From: Rotaria socialis
Taxonomy: Eukaryota; Rotifera; Eurotatoria; Philodinida; Philodinidae
Direction: 5' to 3'
NCBI GenBank assembly: GCA_905331475.1
Contig: CAJNYU010004391.1
Coordinates: 1 to 64,000, forward strand
Length of the DNA: 64,000 nucleotides
The first letter of the stretch is position 1; every line of letters begins with the position of its first letter. Positions 1 to 12,644 of the stretch are shown here, one piece after another. A program made the translations under genes and the position numbers. A model generated the notes under the pieces. The model was not told the DNA's origin. It searched no databases and saw only the letters and a list, made by a program, of their open reading frames with translations.

Positions 1-2139
1 TTTAATTTAATTTATTGTATTTGCATTTTTATTTTATTTTATTTATTTAGCTTTATTTATATTATTTTATTTTTTAGATTACTGTATTTTATTCTATTTA
101 TTTTATCTTATTTTAATCTAGTTTTTTTCACTTTTTAGAATGTTCGTTCTTTTATTTTATGCACTTTATTTTACCATATAGTTCTTTTAATTTTAATTTT
201 ATTGTATTTTATTTTGAGAAATAAAATACAAATGATCAACGTCACACACATTTTAAATTGTGCAAAACTACGAGATTGAGAAGATTAAAGACGAAAATAG
301 AGTCCTTTTATCACGCGACCTTTTTCATCGTTTATAGCATTAATTACGCCATTTCTTGGCTGTTTCAGGCGGTCTGAATGATGGACCTGGGCCATCCTAA
401 ATCTAAAAAGATCGAATAAAACTATTTATTTTCAAAAGAATATTTGCATCGCTAACCTGGATTAGTCATATTTCATTTTGTATGGCTCCTGTAAAATTAA
501 TTTTTACAGGTGAGTTATTCGAAATGTCATCACGATACATGTCTAAGTAGAATTTTTCTTTACAAAATTTTCTTTTGTAGTCCTTGTCTTTTCAACACGT
601 TCGCTATCAATCTATTCAAGATAAGAGCATTTTTATGTGTCTTCATTAGTTACAGAAATTTCCTTTTAAACTGTCAAAGTAAAAAAAAGAACCATGAAAT
701 AAAATAATATCACACCTAAATAAAAAATGATGAGCAAGGAAGAAAAATAGAAAATATAAAAAAGAATCTGAAATTCACCGCATTTTTTCCTTTTGCATAC
801 TTTTGTGACGATGTTTTTTTTTATTGTAGTAGCTAGTTGGAATAAAATGCAATAGTAGTTTTCGAAGAAAAATAGCATATAAACAAAACGCACCTCATAG
901 TGATTATTTTGCGACAGTAAATTCTCGAGTTACAATGAAAAGATAGACTTTTATAGTAGCTAAGTTTATTTCATTTTTATTTGTTTATTTATGATCATAA
1001 GGTTTGTCGACGTTTCGATATATCTAATATCATTATCAAAACAAGTGGAATTACATTTTTTTGAGAAAAAGAGACGTATATATATATATGTGTTACATGA
1101 GTCATTAGCAAGAAAGTTATTGGTTTTCCATTTTTTCAGTTGAAAGTAGGATAGCCACCACTACCAACAGTTAAAATAGTCGTATATCTAACTGTTTTAA
1201 CCAGAGCTGGAACCGGTAAGAAATCCATAAGCCAATCCTGTCCGGCCAGTAAACCGGTACCCAGTCAGACCAGTGCCTTGGAAAAACGGGTTAAAATTTG
1301 AACGGATAGAAAATCAGAAATACCACACATTTTTTGGATTTTTTTCCGTTAACACTTGGTACTGCGTTTCTTAGCGTTCAAAACTGTAACGCGTTTTAAC
1401 CTGTTAATAAGCTTTCAGAAAAAATGAATCCAAAAAAAATGAGGATCCTATTCCGTTTGAGTTTACAATGTGTTTCACAACGTTTTTCTCTTGTAGTTTA
1501 TCTACCAGATTATAGTTAAAACTTTTGGAACTTATTGTGCGGTTTTAGATTCGATCATGAGATGTGTTGGCTGATGATCCGAGATGTTATCAATTCGATC
1601 AATGATACAATAACAAGTTGAAGTAAGAAAACTTGTCAGCGCAGCCCCGTTGGGGCTAAAATGTGGAACTCACAGTTCGATCAGTTAGATGCTGATCAAA
1701 TAGAAGTTTTATTTTTTCAGAATAGTGAGATCATATTTTGTTCAAAAATAAGATAATAAAACCTTTTTAACATTTGAAGTTTATTGAATCTATCAATAGG
1801 AAATATTACTAGAGAGAACCGTATGAAAAACGTTTTGTTTAAAATATGTCAGTATGCTGAAGTGTTTAGTGGTTTCATTGAGAAATATTGTGAATGATAA
1901 TATAGTTTAAACAGTATTTATGATATAGCTATCAATATTGTTGAGAAATTTATATTTTTTCGCATTACCAGGTGAGAAATTGATACATTTTTTCATAAAC
2001 GAAAACTTGATAAAAGCTTCCCAGTAGAAGGAAAAGTTCCGAATTATAAATACACTAAAGTGGACTCAAGCTCTAGAATAAGGTATTCATGTGAGAAAAA
2101 AACAGATTAAAATCTTCATCTGTTTATTGTAGGTGATAG
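1..2139. other. AT-rich intergenic DNA, no gene seen
   Basis: No open frame here looks like protein. The first 220 bases are T-rich low-complexity sequence built on TTTTATTTTA runs. A possible degraded ribozyme-like motif lies at about 1005-1048 (separate entry). A small hairpin built from AGCCCC and GGGGCT sits near 1642-1657. A short, relatively GC-rich stretch at 1200-1290 may be transposon debris, but it has no recognisable ends. Confidence 0.6.
1005..1048 (-). other. possible relic of a Penelope-type hammerhead motif
   Basis: Read on the minus strand, the segment contains TGATAAT, then a 5-bp stem (GATAT pairing with ATATC around a 5-nt loop), then GAAACGTCGAC. This order of a CTGATGA-like box, stem II and GAAAC-GTC is that of the hammerhead motifs found in Penelope-like retroelements of many invertebrates. 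The conserved box is mutated (TTGATAAT instead of CTGATGA), so it would be a dead relic. No reverse transcriptase frame is visible nearby. A chance match remains possible. Confidence 0.25.
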
Positions 2140-2545
2140 AAGTAACGAATGTAATAGTAGCATAAACTAGTTGCTAGCTTCTGTAGCGGTAGCATACGCT
2201 CGTTGCTAACGTCTGTAATAATAAAAATATATAATACTGTCGTAACTATGGGCTATAATAATAAAAATGACAGATTTTAATGATTAATCAGAGATTAAAT
2301 CCTAATTATCTTGATTTCTAATTAGTGAAATTAGATTTTAACTACTGATGAGTAGCGGTGAATATAGGCAATCCATCTGTATAAAAACTTTATCTAATTA
2401 GTGCACCGAAGTGTTACTTTTTTTATGTTTTATGTCTGCAATGGAGAGGGGGGGTGGGGTACAGGGGAGCCGCAAAAACCTAACAATTCAACTTACACTC
2501 ACAATTTTCTTCGAAAATATATGTGAGTTCCACAAAATAGAAATT
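2140..2545 (+). repeat. dispersed direct repeat, copy 1
   Basis: This segment of about 400 bp recurs in the same orientation at about 3445-3880 with moderate divergence. Landmarks shared in order are GCTAGCTTCTGTA, GGTAGCATAC, GGGCTATAATAATAAAAAT, a G-run ending GGTGGGGTACAGG, GAGCCGCAAAAA, and TTCTTCGAAAATATATGTGA. The AT-rich spacer is about 900 bp. The copies have no obvious TG...CA ends and no open frame lies between them, so they are not clearly LTRs. Nature unknown. Confidence 0.75.
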
Positions 2546-3444
2546 AATTGTAATGTATTGATGATTTGAACGAATTTAACAAAATTCATAAACCGTATAT
2601 GATTAAAAACAATATGTGTTGTATCTATATATATATATATATACTTTCAAAAACATGAAAGTTCCAAATATTAATTCAGAAAAATTTCATCGGCACATAT
2701 TTATTTTTTTGATGGTATATTTAAATGATTAGCTATAAAGTATTTTACAAGTAAATAACACATATAAATAATAAAATTATTAAAAGTTTATACTTATTAT
2801 TATATGAGGGTGTGTTTTAATGGTAATCATTACGTTTATTTATATTTAAAGTATTATCAGTATTAATTGTTTAAATAGTCAATTTGAATAATTATCAAAT
2901 ATTTTCAGAACAGTACAGTTTAATTTCTAAAGTAAGATTTCACCTGACATGAAAACTAAACATTAGTTATTCAGAAAAATATTTGAATAGATGTAAAGAA
3001 AGATTTTCTTTCATGTAAACAATAGATAAATGAATTTGAACACATTTTCTAATTTAAATAAAAGTATAGGTAACTTCGAATTCGATTTTTTTTATTATAG
3101 ATATAAAATATTATTCATAAGAAATGTTTATATATACTTTTAATCTTTAAAAGAAAATACATATGAAATTTGATATTTAAACTGTTTAACTATTTAAAAA
3201 GAAACATACTAGTCGATTAAATATTTTACTTATTGTTTTTGCTCTACTAAAATTCAAAAGCAAATTTTTTTAATGAATTATCTTTTTGTATCGGTGTTTA
3301 ATTAAAATTAGTATATATCATATATTATTTATTTCTATGTTTATTCGTAAATAAAAAAATAATAAATCATTTTTGAAATCAGTTTAAATATTTAATCTGT
3401 ACTACAGAATCAATAATATATGTAATCATAATAAACAGTCATTG
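2546..3444. other. AT-rich spacer between two direct repeats
   Basis: Very AT-rich sequence with a short (AT)n run near 2626-2642. No open frame of interest was found. If the flanking repeats are the ends of one element, this would be its decayed interior, but nothing in the sequence shows that. Confidence 0.5.
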
Positions 3445-3880
3445 CTAATGAATATAATAGTAGAATATATTCGTTACTAGCTTCTGTACCGGTAGCATAC
3501 ACTCGTTGCGAACGTCTTTAATAATAATAAAAATATAATACTGCCGTAGCTATGGGCTATAATAATAAAAATATGCGCTACTATCGTAACTATGGACTAT
3601 AATAATAAAAACGACAGATTTTGCTGATTAATTAGGGATTAAATTCTAATTATAACGATTTCTAATTAGTGAAACTAGATTTTTATTAGCGATGTGAGTA
3701 GTGGTGAACATAGGGAATCGATCTGTACAAAAATTTTATCTAATTAGTGCATCGAAGTGTTAGTTTTTCATGTTTTGTGTCTGTAATGGGGAGGGGGGGT
3801 GGGGTACAGGGAGCCGCAAAAATCTCACAATTAAACTTACACTCACTATTTTCTTCGAAAATATATGTGAGTTCCACAAA
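3445..3880 (+). repeat. dispersed direct repeat, copy 2
   Basis: Second copy of the repeat at 2140-2545. It carries an extra tandem duplication of a unit of about 37 bp (CTATCGTAACTATG plus the following ATAATAATAAAAA stretch) that the first copy has only once. The G-rich tract at 3786-3810 and the GTGAGTTCCACAAAA end are well conserved between copies. Small open frames across it on both strands look accidental. Confidence 0.75.
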
Positions 3881-4580
3881 ACAAGCATATTTTAACAAAA
3901 ATGGGAGAACAAGTATTAATGTTACCTGAACATCAACTTTAACATGAAAAATTGAAAAACAAATATCCAGAACGTTTTCTGCATAGTATATATATTTTTT
4001 AAACATCACCACAACATTGTTCCTTTCTTACATTCATAACTAAGCTCACAATTTGTTTTTCACATTAAACAAAAGGTTCCATGTCAAATGAAAATTATAA
4101 TGAAAAAAACATGAATAATACCGCATCGACTAACTTGAGAGTTACTAATGTAGAAACGAATAATATAAATATAAGTAATTGTTAAAAAAAATTCATCGAT
4201 TTGAATTCATTTTCTTATTTTCATTATTAAACAGTAAACATAAATAGAGAACTAATTTCATCAAATCAACATAATATTTCAATATTAAACGATTCAAACA
4301 CATTAAAAAAATGTACATTGAATTTATGAAAATGAAACATCTATACATTTGGCATCTGAAATCAGTGTTAGTCAGATGTCAACATATAACAATGCCACAT
4401 TTAGTACTCTGATGAATTTTCATTTTTACAGTAATAATAGGTATATGTTAAATATTTAGATAATTCAGTTCAAGATCAACAATCTAACTCTTATTCTCAA
4501 ATCAAAATAACAAATAATCAAGAAACTATATCTAATCATATCATGGTAGAATTTAACTCACCTTTTAATACTTCTTGCTA

Positions 4581-4870
4581 CCCAGGTTGATCAAAACGGA
4601 CTCGTTTACAGTCTGTTTATCGACGGTAAACGATGTCAAAACGGTGTATTTACGGCAGTAAATAGGCCGTTTTTGCCCGTAATACCTCGCACAATAATAC
4701 GGCATCATAAACGGGACTGAATTTTTATGGTTTACGGCTGTTTGTGCTCCGTACTCTCATGATCATACGGTCCGTATTACTGCGCCAGATATTACGGCAA
4801 ACTTTCGCCCGGAAAGTAGTCGTAAAGTAACCGTAAACGGTCGTATACGGACCGTACTGTTCAACCTGGG
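4581..4870. mobile_element. CCCAGGTTGA-ended MITE-like element (subfamily 1)
   Basis: This 290-bp element begins CCCAGGTTGA and ends TCAACCTGGG, an exact terminal inverted repeat, and is flanked on both sides by TA, the likely target duplication. The core is richer in CG than its surroundings and repeats ACGG, CGGTAAA and CCGTA words in inverted orientation, so the whole could fold on itself. It has no coding capacity, consistent with a nonautonomous DNA transposon. A degraded piece of the same subfamily may lie at 10305-10370, ending CTTGGGTA. Confidence 0.75.
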
Positions 4871-5447
4871 TATCTTACTGAACAATTATCTATTATTACT
4901 CAAAGTAATATAATCAAACAAATCAATAGTATTTTATTCATAACTAAAAACAAAATTGAACTAATAAATGTTCTTTCCTTTTTAGTAAACAATATTGAAA
5001 ATAATATTCAATCAAATTCTATAGGTTCAATTCTAAACGGTATTCTAGTAAACAAAACAATATTCATCTGTATAAAAAAAATTATTTCATAGGTGCAATC
5101 GTTTCTGATCACAATATAACGAACTGACAAGAAGTACGAGATTCTACTTCCCCTATGAGCAAAGATCTTCCAATATCGCCAGTTACTAATATTTTATCAG
5201 CAACATCTGAAATGGCAGAACGAATAAACCGTGCTTCGTCAAATATAAATGACCAAAATCAATATTTATCTGTTGTATCAAACGAAACCATTGCACCATG
5301 TACAACAATAAACTCATCCAGCATTTCCAAAAAACAGTAGCATGATAACTGAAAATCAAAATACACATAACTCAAACGGTATTGTGACACATTTTGTAAA
5401 TTATTTCTTAGCATAGTTACAGTTTGCAAAAACGACAAATTTTTGAA

Positions 5448-5764
5448 CCTAGGTCGAGCAATCCGACAGTAGGCACCTATCGGAACCCATCCGATCCGAC
5501 TGGAATCCAATAGGACTTTATCGGATCCTGCCCGATCTTACTGAACTATCGTTGGATTCCGGGTCTAGGAATCAATGTCGGATCCTCAGTATCGGATTTC
5601 TATGAATTCCAAGGGAAAACCGTTGTATGTCATCGGAAGTTCATAGGATTTCGACACTGAGGATCCGACATCGATTCCTCGACCCGAAATCCAATAGAAT
5701 TATATCGGATTGTAGGATATTTCCAGGTTCCTATCGGATCCTATGTCGGATCAGTCGACTTGGG
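5448..5764. mobile_element. palindromic MITE-like element (subfamily 2, CGGATC-rich)
   Basis: The left end CCTAGGTCGAGCAATCCGAC matches the reverse complement of the right end (CCCAAGTCGACTGATCCGAC on the other strand). Both flanks are AA. The interior is a long imperfect palindrome centred near 5610, built from CGGATCC, CCGATAG and GGATTCC words. The long open frames on both strands here come from the palindrome and are not genes. It shares its end sequence and core words with the element at 12287-12644. Confidence 0.7.
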
Positions 5765-5980
5765 AAGTTTAAAACCAAGCAATACGTTGTTTTTCTTTTA
5801 CATCAACATTAAAAAACTATTCATGTTTCTCAAATCTTTAAAAAATCACATATATAATCTTCTGTTTACTGTTTAGATAACATTAATTGTGAATCTACAT
5901 CATCAAATATCAACAATCAAATCAATTCTAATTGTTGTCGTGATTCGAAGAATAAACGAAATAGCTTGTCTCATGAATAA

Positions 5981-7489
5981 AAGACTGTTAAACGACGTCC
6001 CAAACACAAAAAATAACTACATTCATTTCTATTTTATTTTTATCAGTAAGTAAACTTGAATCTTATTCTATGATTCTATTTGATTTCCCTGTTACTTCCA
6101 TTGTACATAGCACTTCCGAATTATAAAATTCTATTCTATCAATAAACGAAAACCTCTTTTAACATTTAGAGTTTTATTTCCATATAAATTTAACAAAACA
6201 ATCTAGCTTTTCAACGTTACGTTACCCTGATACGAAAGCGCCTCACAAACATTGTATGTGTTAATACCAGAAACAAAAACGTGACTAAGTCTTTTTTTAC
6301 TAATTACAATCAAAGATTCAATGTCCCCATGTCACCATAGTTAAAAAAACATAGAGAGAATTGAATGATATAAAAACTCACTGTAAAAAGATGCAAGGAG
6401 TAATTATCAATATAAAAATTTCTAAGGTCAGATCTAAACGAAAATTCTGTTAAAAAAATTAAGAAAAAAATTATTCTAAACTCTCCTGCCACGTATATAT
6501 ATACATATTCATCATCAATAGTTAATTGAGAATGATTAGTTAAATAAACATTTTAATACCTGATTTAATGTTGCATTGTAACTTTTTCTTTACAAGCGTG
6601 GTAATATTTATGATGCCAAGAAAAAATACACATTTTTTCATATTTTTTCGTAAAACACGTTTATATAGTCTATTTTAGAGATGCATTAATCGTCTTATGT
6701 TTTCTTTGAAGCAAACAATCATAAAACTAAAGAGAGTTCGTTCTATTTTTTGGCATTACAGACTTATCTTGAAAGCAATCAACTACTAGATTACCTTCTT
6801 CGAAGAATACTGATAGACTGGTTAGTTAAGATAGAACAAGCATTACTGCAATTGCACCAGTTTTTTCCCACATAGTCAATGAACCATCCTAACGATGAGA
6901 ACATATCATTCAAGTGATTTTTTATGAGCTCATCTATTTCAGATTTCTTTGCTTTGGGTGTTAATAAAAATCTTCAGATCAGGAAAAAGTATTTGACTAT
7001 ATTCCATTTCCTAAGTCTCTGTTTTTCTTCGCTTTTCATAATACTTATATTTAATGAACTTTGATTACGATTCATCGTAACTCTATACATAATAGAATGA
7101 ATACTAAAATATAGAATTTTTTGTTCGTTATGTCTACTACAATTAACAATAAGTACAATATTACTGTGTATCTATACTTCCACAGTGTTTAGTTCTAATC
7201 TGAATTTATAAAAAAAAGAAACAAAACTACTTTCAATCCCAAGTTATGATATAAGTCTTAACATATAAATCATAATTATCAAAATATCATGATTTTTTCT
7301 GGAATAAGTAATTAACTAGTTTTTTACTTACATGATAATATGAAGCTTTTAAATGATTAATGCAAATGTTCTTTTTGCAAATAAGTATCATGATAGATGT
7401 ATTGGTAGACACATTTATATTATCACGTTTTGCGTGTTATCAAGAGCGATAGCATGCATCGCTTTCAAACTCTATGACCTTAGTACTTT
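5981..7489. other. intergenic, nothing recognised
   Basis: AT-rich DNA with only short open frames that lack splice context or recognisable protein character. There are no repeats above background apart from simple A/T runs. Confidence 0.5.
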
Positions 7490-7499
7490 TGAAAATTGC

Positions 7500-7670
7500 A
7501 AGTGACCAGTAGTGTGAAACTTGAACCCAATTGAAAGCAGAAAATTTCAACTTTCAACTTTCTACTCATAGCGATATATGTATGAGTCACGATTATTCAG
7601 AATGCTATTGGTTTAAAAGTTGAAAATTTTCAATTGAATTCAAGTTTCAAGTTTGATATATATGCAAGTG
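7500..7670. repeat. imperfect inverted repeat around 7560
   Basis: GTGAAACTTGAACCCAATTG and the following GAAAATTTCAAC at 7515-7560 are mirrored at 7615-7660 by GTTGAAAATTTTCAATTG and a diverged TTCAAGTTTCAAG. CAAGTGACC also occurs at both edges (7499-7507 and 7665-7673), here in direct orientation. The stem would be about 40 bp with mismatches. It may be a small foldback element; there is no coding content. Confidence 0.4.
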
Positions 7671-10600
7671 ACCTGACTTTTATATGCCTACATATTATGA
7701 TATACACATCTAACGACTCAACGATTTCGTGATACATAACAATAAAAGTTATATCTACACATAAGTGCATATTATGAGATTTAATTAATGAGCGCACACT
7801 GGTAAGGATAGTGGTTTCACGTAACACTTAGTAGCGCAGTATTGAGTACTGAGAAAGAAACAATTACAGTTGCGTGCGAAATATCTACCACATAGTTTAA
7901 AAGGTTCCGCTCTTTCACTATCATCATAATGAATAATTGAGAGTCTTGGTAGATCCCGGAAATTTTTCAAAAGGAAACTATGCGTTTTATTTTCTAAGAG
8001 GCAGCATATGAAATCAAAGAGATTATAGACTTCAAGAGGTATCGTGAATTATCTATGAGTATTTTAAAATGATTAGAGACCTGTAGAAAAACATTTTTCA
8101 GAGTCCTTACCAATAATCTCGAAAGTTATCAGAAATAAAATTCATGGGACAAGAAATTTTTCTATTACAAGATTTTCTATTCACAGAAAATACTAACTCC
8201 TAATTTTAAATATTTATAAAAGCGGAGAGTATTATCTTCAAATATAATAAATAATGACAATTCATTTAATTTCATGCTGAACGTAGTTAGTTAATCTATC
8301 GCGATGATGAAATCACACAATATATAATATGCATGCATCTACAGATAGGAATAAATAAAATGTTGTCCATCAGCATTCTTTTTATTATATATATATATAT
8401 ATATATACGTATATCTACAGATTTCATTTTCACAATTATTTTCTTTCATAACCAGGCACATCAACCTGGTTGAATATCCGTTGGCTTACCATTTTATATT
8501 CTGCCTGGAATATAATCGAAAGATAGACAAGCAGTATTTTTGAATCTGGTGTCCTGTCGCTTTGAAAGCATCTAAATCATCAATTGATCTTTAGTTAGTA
8601 GAATTTGTTAAAGTTTACAATATCTATTCTCTTAATTGCCAAGAAAAAGCTATTGACACGTGATTCTAGTATTTTTTTTGTCATGAAAGGTCTCCAAAAA
8701 AATTCAAAACTCATTGAAATTTCTATTAAAATTAACTATTGAATATCTTTGTATTATTGGCTTTTCTATCAGACTAGTAGCCGATTCAAATCGAAACAAA
8801 GATTCTATGGACAACTATTCCCATTTCAATAGGTTTCTCTTGATTTTCCCTATCAGCACAATGCAATACTTTCAAAACTGGTTTTCCGATCATGACCATT
8901 ACGCACAACGAAAGACTCAAAATCAATGGTTGTTGGTTGTCTTGTTTTCATGTCATTATTGATTACTTTCTGTTTGAAAAAATGAGATGAGTAATCGTAT
9001 AAAAACTGTGCATTGCATTCAATAATAGAATAGTATCCATCGACTATGATTGTTTTTATTCTCAAATTTCTTATTTCAAAGAATAGAATATAATACATTC
9101 TATTAATTAAAATTAGGTGATGTAAACACAATCAGTGTAGACTGTCTGGAGTATTCTTTCAAATAATTCATTAATTTTCTGCTTATGTTTTGAACATCAG
9201 AGTAGAGAATTGTGAGGCTATAATGATTTCATATTGATACGACACCATCATATTTCTCTATATGATACGATAGATTGTTTATTAACGAACATATTCATTA
9301 AAACATTCATTTGAGATCGCAAAAATTTTCGACGATTAAATCAAATAAGAATGAAAAAAATTGTTTTGTCTGACGAAGTCAGAATATTCTGAAAGATCAG
9401 TGAAACTATTTATTAAAAAAATATTTCTTTATACTCGATTATCTTTTCAATATCTGTTTCAGTCAGCATTATAATCACAGCAATTCCGAAGAGAAAATAT
9501 CGGTAAAATCTATTTCGAAGTGATTCTAATTTAATGATTTTCTCCTAGTGGAGTAAAAAATATACTTTAATTGATCGGTAGCAAATACGTTTGATAAATA
9601 AAAATTCACTCTATAACTTGTACTTCATTAAATACAACAAATTTATTTATTTAAACGCATAAGTCCAATATTATACAATTAAAGATCCTAGAAAAAAATT
9701 GATCGAAGTATTCTCGAAATATGTAAACTATTAGTTTGATGTAATTTTTTTGAAAAAAAATGCACCAACGCCGGGACTCAGTTTCATTCAAAGTTGACAC
9801 TCTAGACTTTCCAGAAATGTTGAAGATTTTTGTTGCCAATATACGTTCAATCCGGTCAAATTTTTTGTATCTCTATGTATTCAGCTTTGATCGATCTTTG
9901 AAGCGGGGCTTTTAGATTACGTCTAGCATTTAAGAAAAATGTTAAGTTTGTACTCAGTTTTCACCAAAGCTTTTCAGATCTTCCAAATTCTTCACAAGTT
10001 AAGAACAAAATCTATTTCTACGATGAATTAAAGCAAATAAAAATGAATACAAAACAACACAAAGATTTGTTCTAATTTAACCGGCAGACACACCGAAAGC
10101 CTTCAATCTTTGCCTGAGTTACTGTGATCTCAATTAAGTTTAGTCAAATAATTGGATTTGTTGTATGTTCAATTCTAACCCAAAGGTTTTCCTATTAAAT
10201 ATCTACAAAAGAAAATATATTAATAATGTAATTAGATGGCTTGTATCCTTCCGGATGTTGATATAAATATAACCAGAAAAAAAAACAAGATTACACATGT
10301 TGCGAATACCGGGCCATTTTTTGCAGTAAACCGCCAATTTTCATACGGTTTTTTACTTGGGTACTACTTGTTTTACTCCTAAAATCTTGTTTTTCAATAT
10401 ATTCTTTCAACAAATTTCTATAGGCTATACTGGTAAGGACACCAGACAAATTTAAATGCATAAATTATATAATATACTAGATTTTCGTATTTCTTGTAGT
10501 TTGAAAACTTCTAAAATCTTGTCAGCAGAATATTTCGTTTTCTAGAAGTTGTGAAGAAAAGTTTTTTTATTAATTTTCAAGATTTTTTCAACGAGTTGAA

Positions 10601-12286
10601 ATACTATTGCGCGATCACAACTGAACCAATCAGTTACAACCATACACAAGAAATGTTTTGGTACCCAGAGCAATTGACAATCCGGATATCGCACTGAAAT
10701 AAGGAAATAATAAGATTGAATGGGCGAAAGGAATTAAGTAATTAGGCTATGTATATACCTTCACCCTAGGTACTAGTGCTATAATCTAGACAGCAATGCT
10801 CAGAATCCTTCAAAAAGTGGCAATGACCAATTTTTTTCGTTGAAAAGGCTTCCTTCAACTCTTACATGATGTCAGTCTTTGTCTAGCCTTTTCTAGTATT
10901 CGCTGTGAACCAAGAGAAAGATTTGAATGAATTCTACACCGAATGTTTGCGTAAATCTATGTTCTTTATGCACTATAATGATTAAGAGAGAGTTTCGACA
11001 GAACTACCATAAATATATCATTTATAATTTCTATTTCGTATCGAATATGATAGTGTTGGATGATATATGTACAGCTTGTCTAGATTTGATTAATAAAATA
11101 TTCGTGAGATTTTCACAAAATGAAGTATTTATTTGATGTTCTTCATTGTTTATGTGAAATAATATTATATGAATTCTAAAAGATCCTATTTTATTATACT
11201 TAGTCAAGGACTAACTATCTAGGTTTTCTTGTATAAAATTCGAGGCGCTGGATTAGTTAGCATTTAGCAAACCCTAAAGACTTATTTTTGGAATCTTCTA
11301 TTTGTTGACAATAGCTGGAAGAAAAAGTCGTCGAATAAATAATCTAAAAACCTTTTTTTTATGTATTACAATCGTCTACGTAGTTATTGTGATAATTATG
11401 GGTGTACTTTCTGATAGAAATGATGTGAATGTACATGATTTTAGCCTTCGTTCTAATCATTTATATTATACGATGGTCTCATTTTCATAGAAACCACACA
11501 CACACTAAATCGTCTCATTCTATATTTGTAAAGTTGCCTAAAATCACGAGAAAGAAAAATTGAGAATATTTCTCTAGTAGAATAAAAACAAATATGAAGA
11601 CCTTAATCGTTTTTCTAATTAATCTTTTATGAAACATACGCTAAAAACAGACTGTTGAGGTATATAGGGTAGAGATTCGCATCTATCGTTCAATGACCGT
11701 GACCGATGGTATCCAGGTAGGGACAATCACAGACCAAGACACGCATTCTCTAGAAAATAGTTTCATCCTGTTCCACATTTCAGTACCACAGGAATTACGC
11801 AAACAGCTTCTTCAAATCCGTTGGCTTATTCAGGAATTGTTTCATCGATTTAGCATATAACCTTTTTTTTCGCTTTCTAACTCGAGCTCGAGATTCTTGT
11901 GCTTTATGATATTGATATACATGATCATCTTTTAAACGATGAACAAGCTCGTATATGTGAAGATGAAGGCAAAACATAGTGGACATTCAACAGTTGTTGT
12001 ATCTTTCCACCACATTATTAAAAATTGTAGTGAGGTATCATTCTCCCTAGTTCTATTTACATTTATCTTAATTGATACACTAATAAGGCCCAAGTATAGA
12101 ATGGGAAGAAATAGCTTGGGAAACCGTATAGAACTAGTCAGAGGTAGACCCACACATTTATCTGGAAAGCCACAAGAGAGGCAAAGAGAAAGATGAAAAA
12201 ACAAGCGACGAAGCAAGAAAACAGAGAAAAACAGTCCACGGTCAATGCGATAAACAATAATGAAAGAAGACAACTGCGTTGAAGTA
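7671..12286. other. long gene-poor AT-rich stretch
   Basis: No exon chain, RNA gene or complete transposon was found in these 4.6 kb. An (AT)n microsatellite lies at about 8385-8408. A possible remnant of the CCCAGGTTGA-type element lies at about 10305-10370. The minus-strand open frame at 11795-11986 has an Arg/Lys-rich C-terminal part but no family signature, so it is not called a gene. Confidence 0.5.
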
Positions 12287-12644
12287 CCCAGGTCGTTCAT
12301 TCCTACAGCTGGATCCAATCGGATCTGAAAACTGGTTACGTCGGATCTTATATGAAAACCCACGAGAATCGACAGATTCCGGGTTTCGGACCGAGATTCG
12401 GATCCACAGGATCGGAATCCGATACATATCCGATTGTATCCTACTCTGTGATCCGATGCGCCAAAAAATCTTCTATACTTAACTTCTAAGACGCTCTTTT
12501 GTACTAAATAGAATTTTGATATTTTTTAAAATTCTTCCGTCTGATCCGTCAATAGTTCCGAAACCCAGAATCCAACTGGATTTCCTCTGTTAGTAGGATG
12601 TTTTAGGATCCGATAGAATCCGTCGTCGGATTAGTCGACTTGGG
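12287..12644. mobile_element. palindromic MITE-like element (subfamily 2)
   Basis: It starts CCCAGGTCG after TA and ends GTCGACTTGGG before AA. The core carries GGATCCAATCGGATC, CCGGGTTTCGGA and GGATCCGATAGAATCC words, with the right half mirroring the left. It has the same end and core vocabulary as the element at 5448-5764. The spacer near 12480-12530 is AT-rich and not palindromic. No coding capacity. Large open frames over it on both strands are palindrome artefacts. Confidence 0.65.

Larger units (their letters stand above)
4081..5980 (+). pseudogene. possible decayed Ser/Asn/Gln-rich gene interrupted by MITE-like elements
   Basis: A series of short open stretches rich in Ser, Asn, Thr and Gln runs from an ATG at 4081 to a TAA at 5978-5980, separated by plausible short introns with ...TTTAG or ...AACAG acceptors. 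One stretch reads through 4470-4580 and, after removal of a palindromic element at 4581-4870, continues in frame from 4871. The part from about 5093 contains an in-frame TGA just upstream of the Met-Ser-Lys-Asp-Leu-Pro stretch. A second element sits at 5448-5764. I do not recognise the protein. It could also be low-complexity noncoding DNA, since AT-rich sequence readily gives Asn and Ser codons. Confidence 0.3.

Noticed and set aside
2140-3880. Interpretation of the two repeats as LTRs of a retrotransposon
   Set aside because: There are no TG...CA ends, no primer-binding or polypurine signals and no coding remnant between them.
11795-11986. Arg/Lys-rich 63-codon minus-strand frame
   Set aside because: The basic C-terminal stretch looks somewhat protein-like, but there is no motif, no upstream exon and no start context to support a gene.
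11932-12363. 143-codon minus-strand open frame
   Set aside because: It overlaps a MITE end, is hydrophobic AT-rich noise with no recognisable domain, and has no exon partners.
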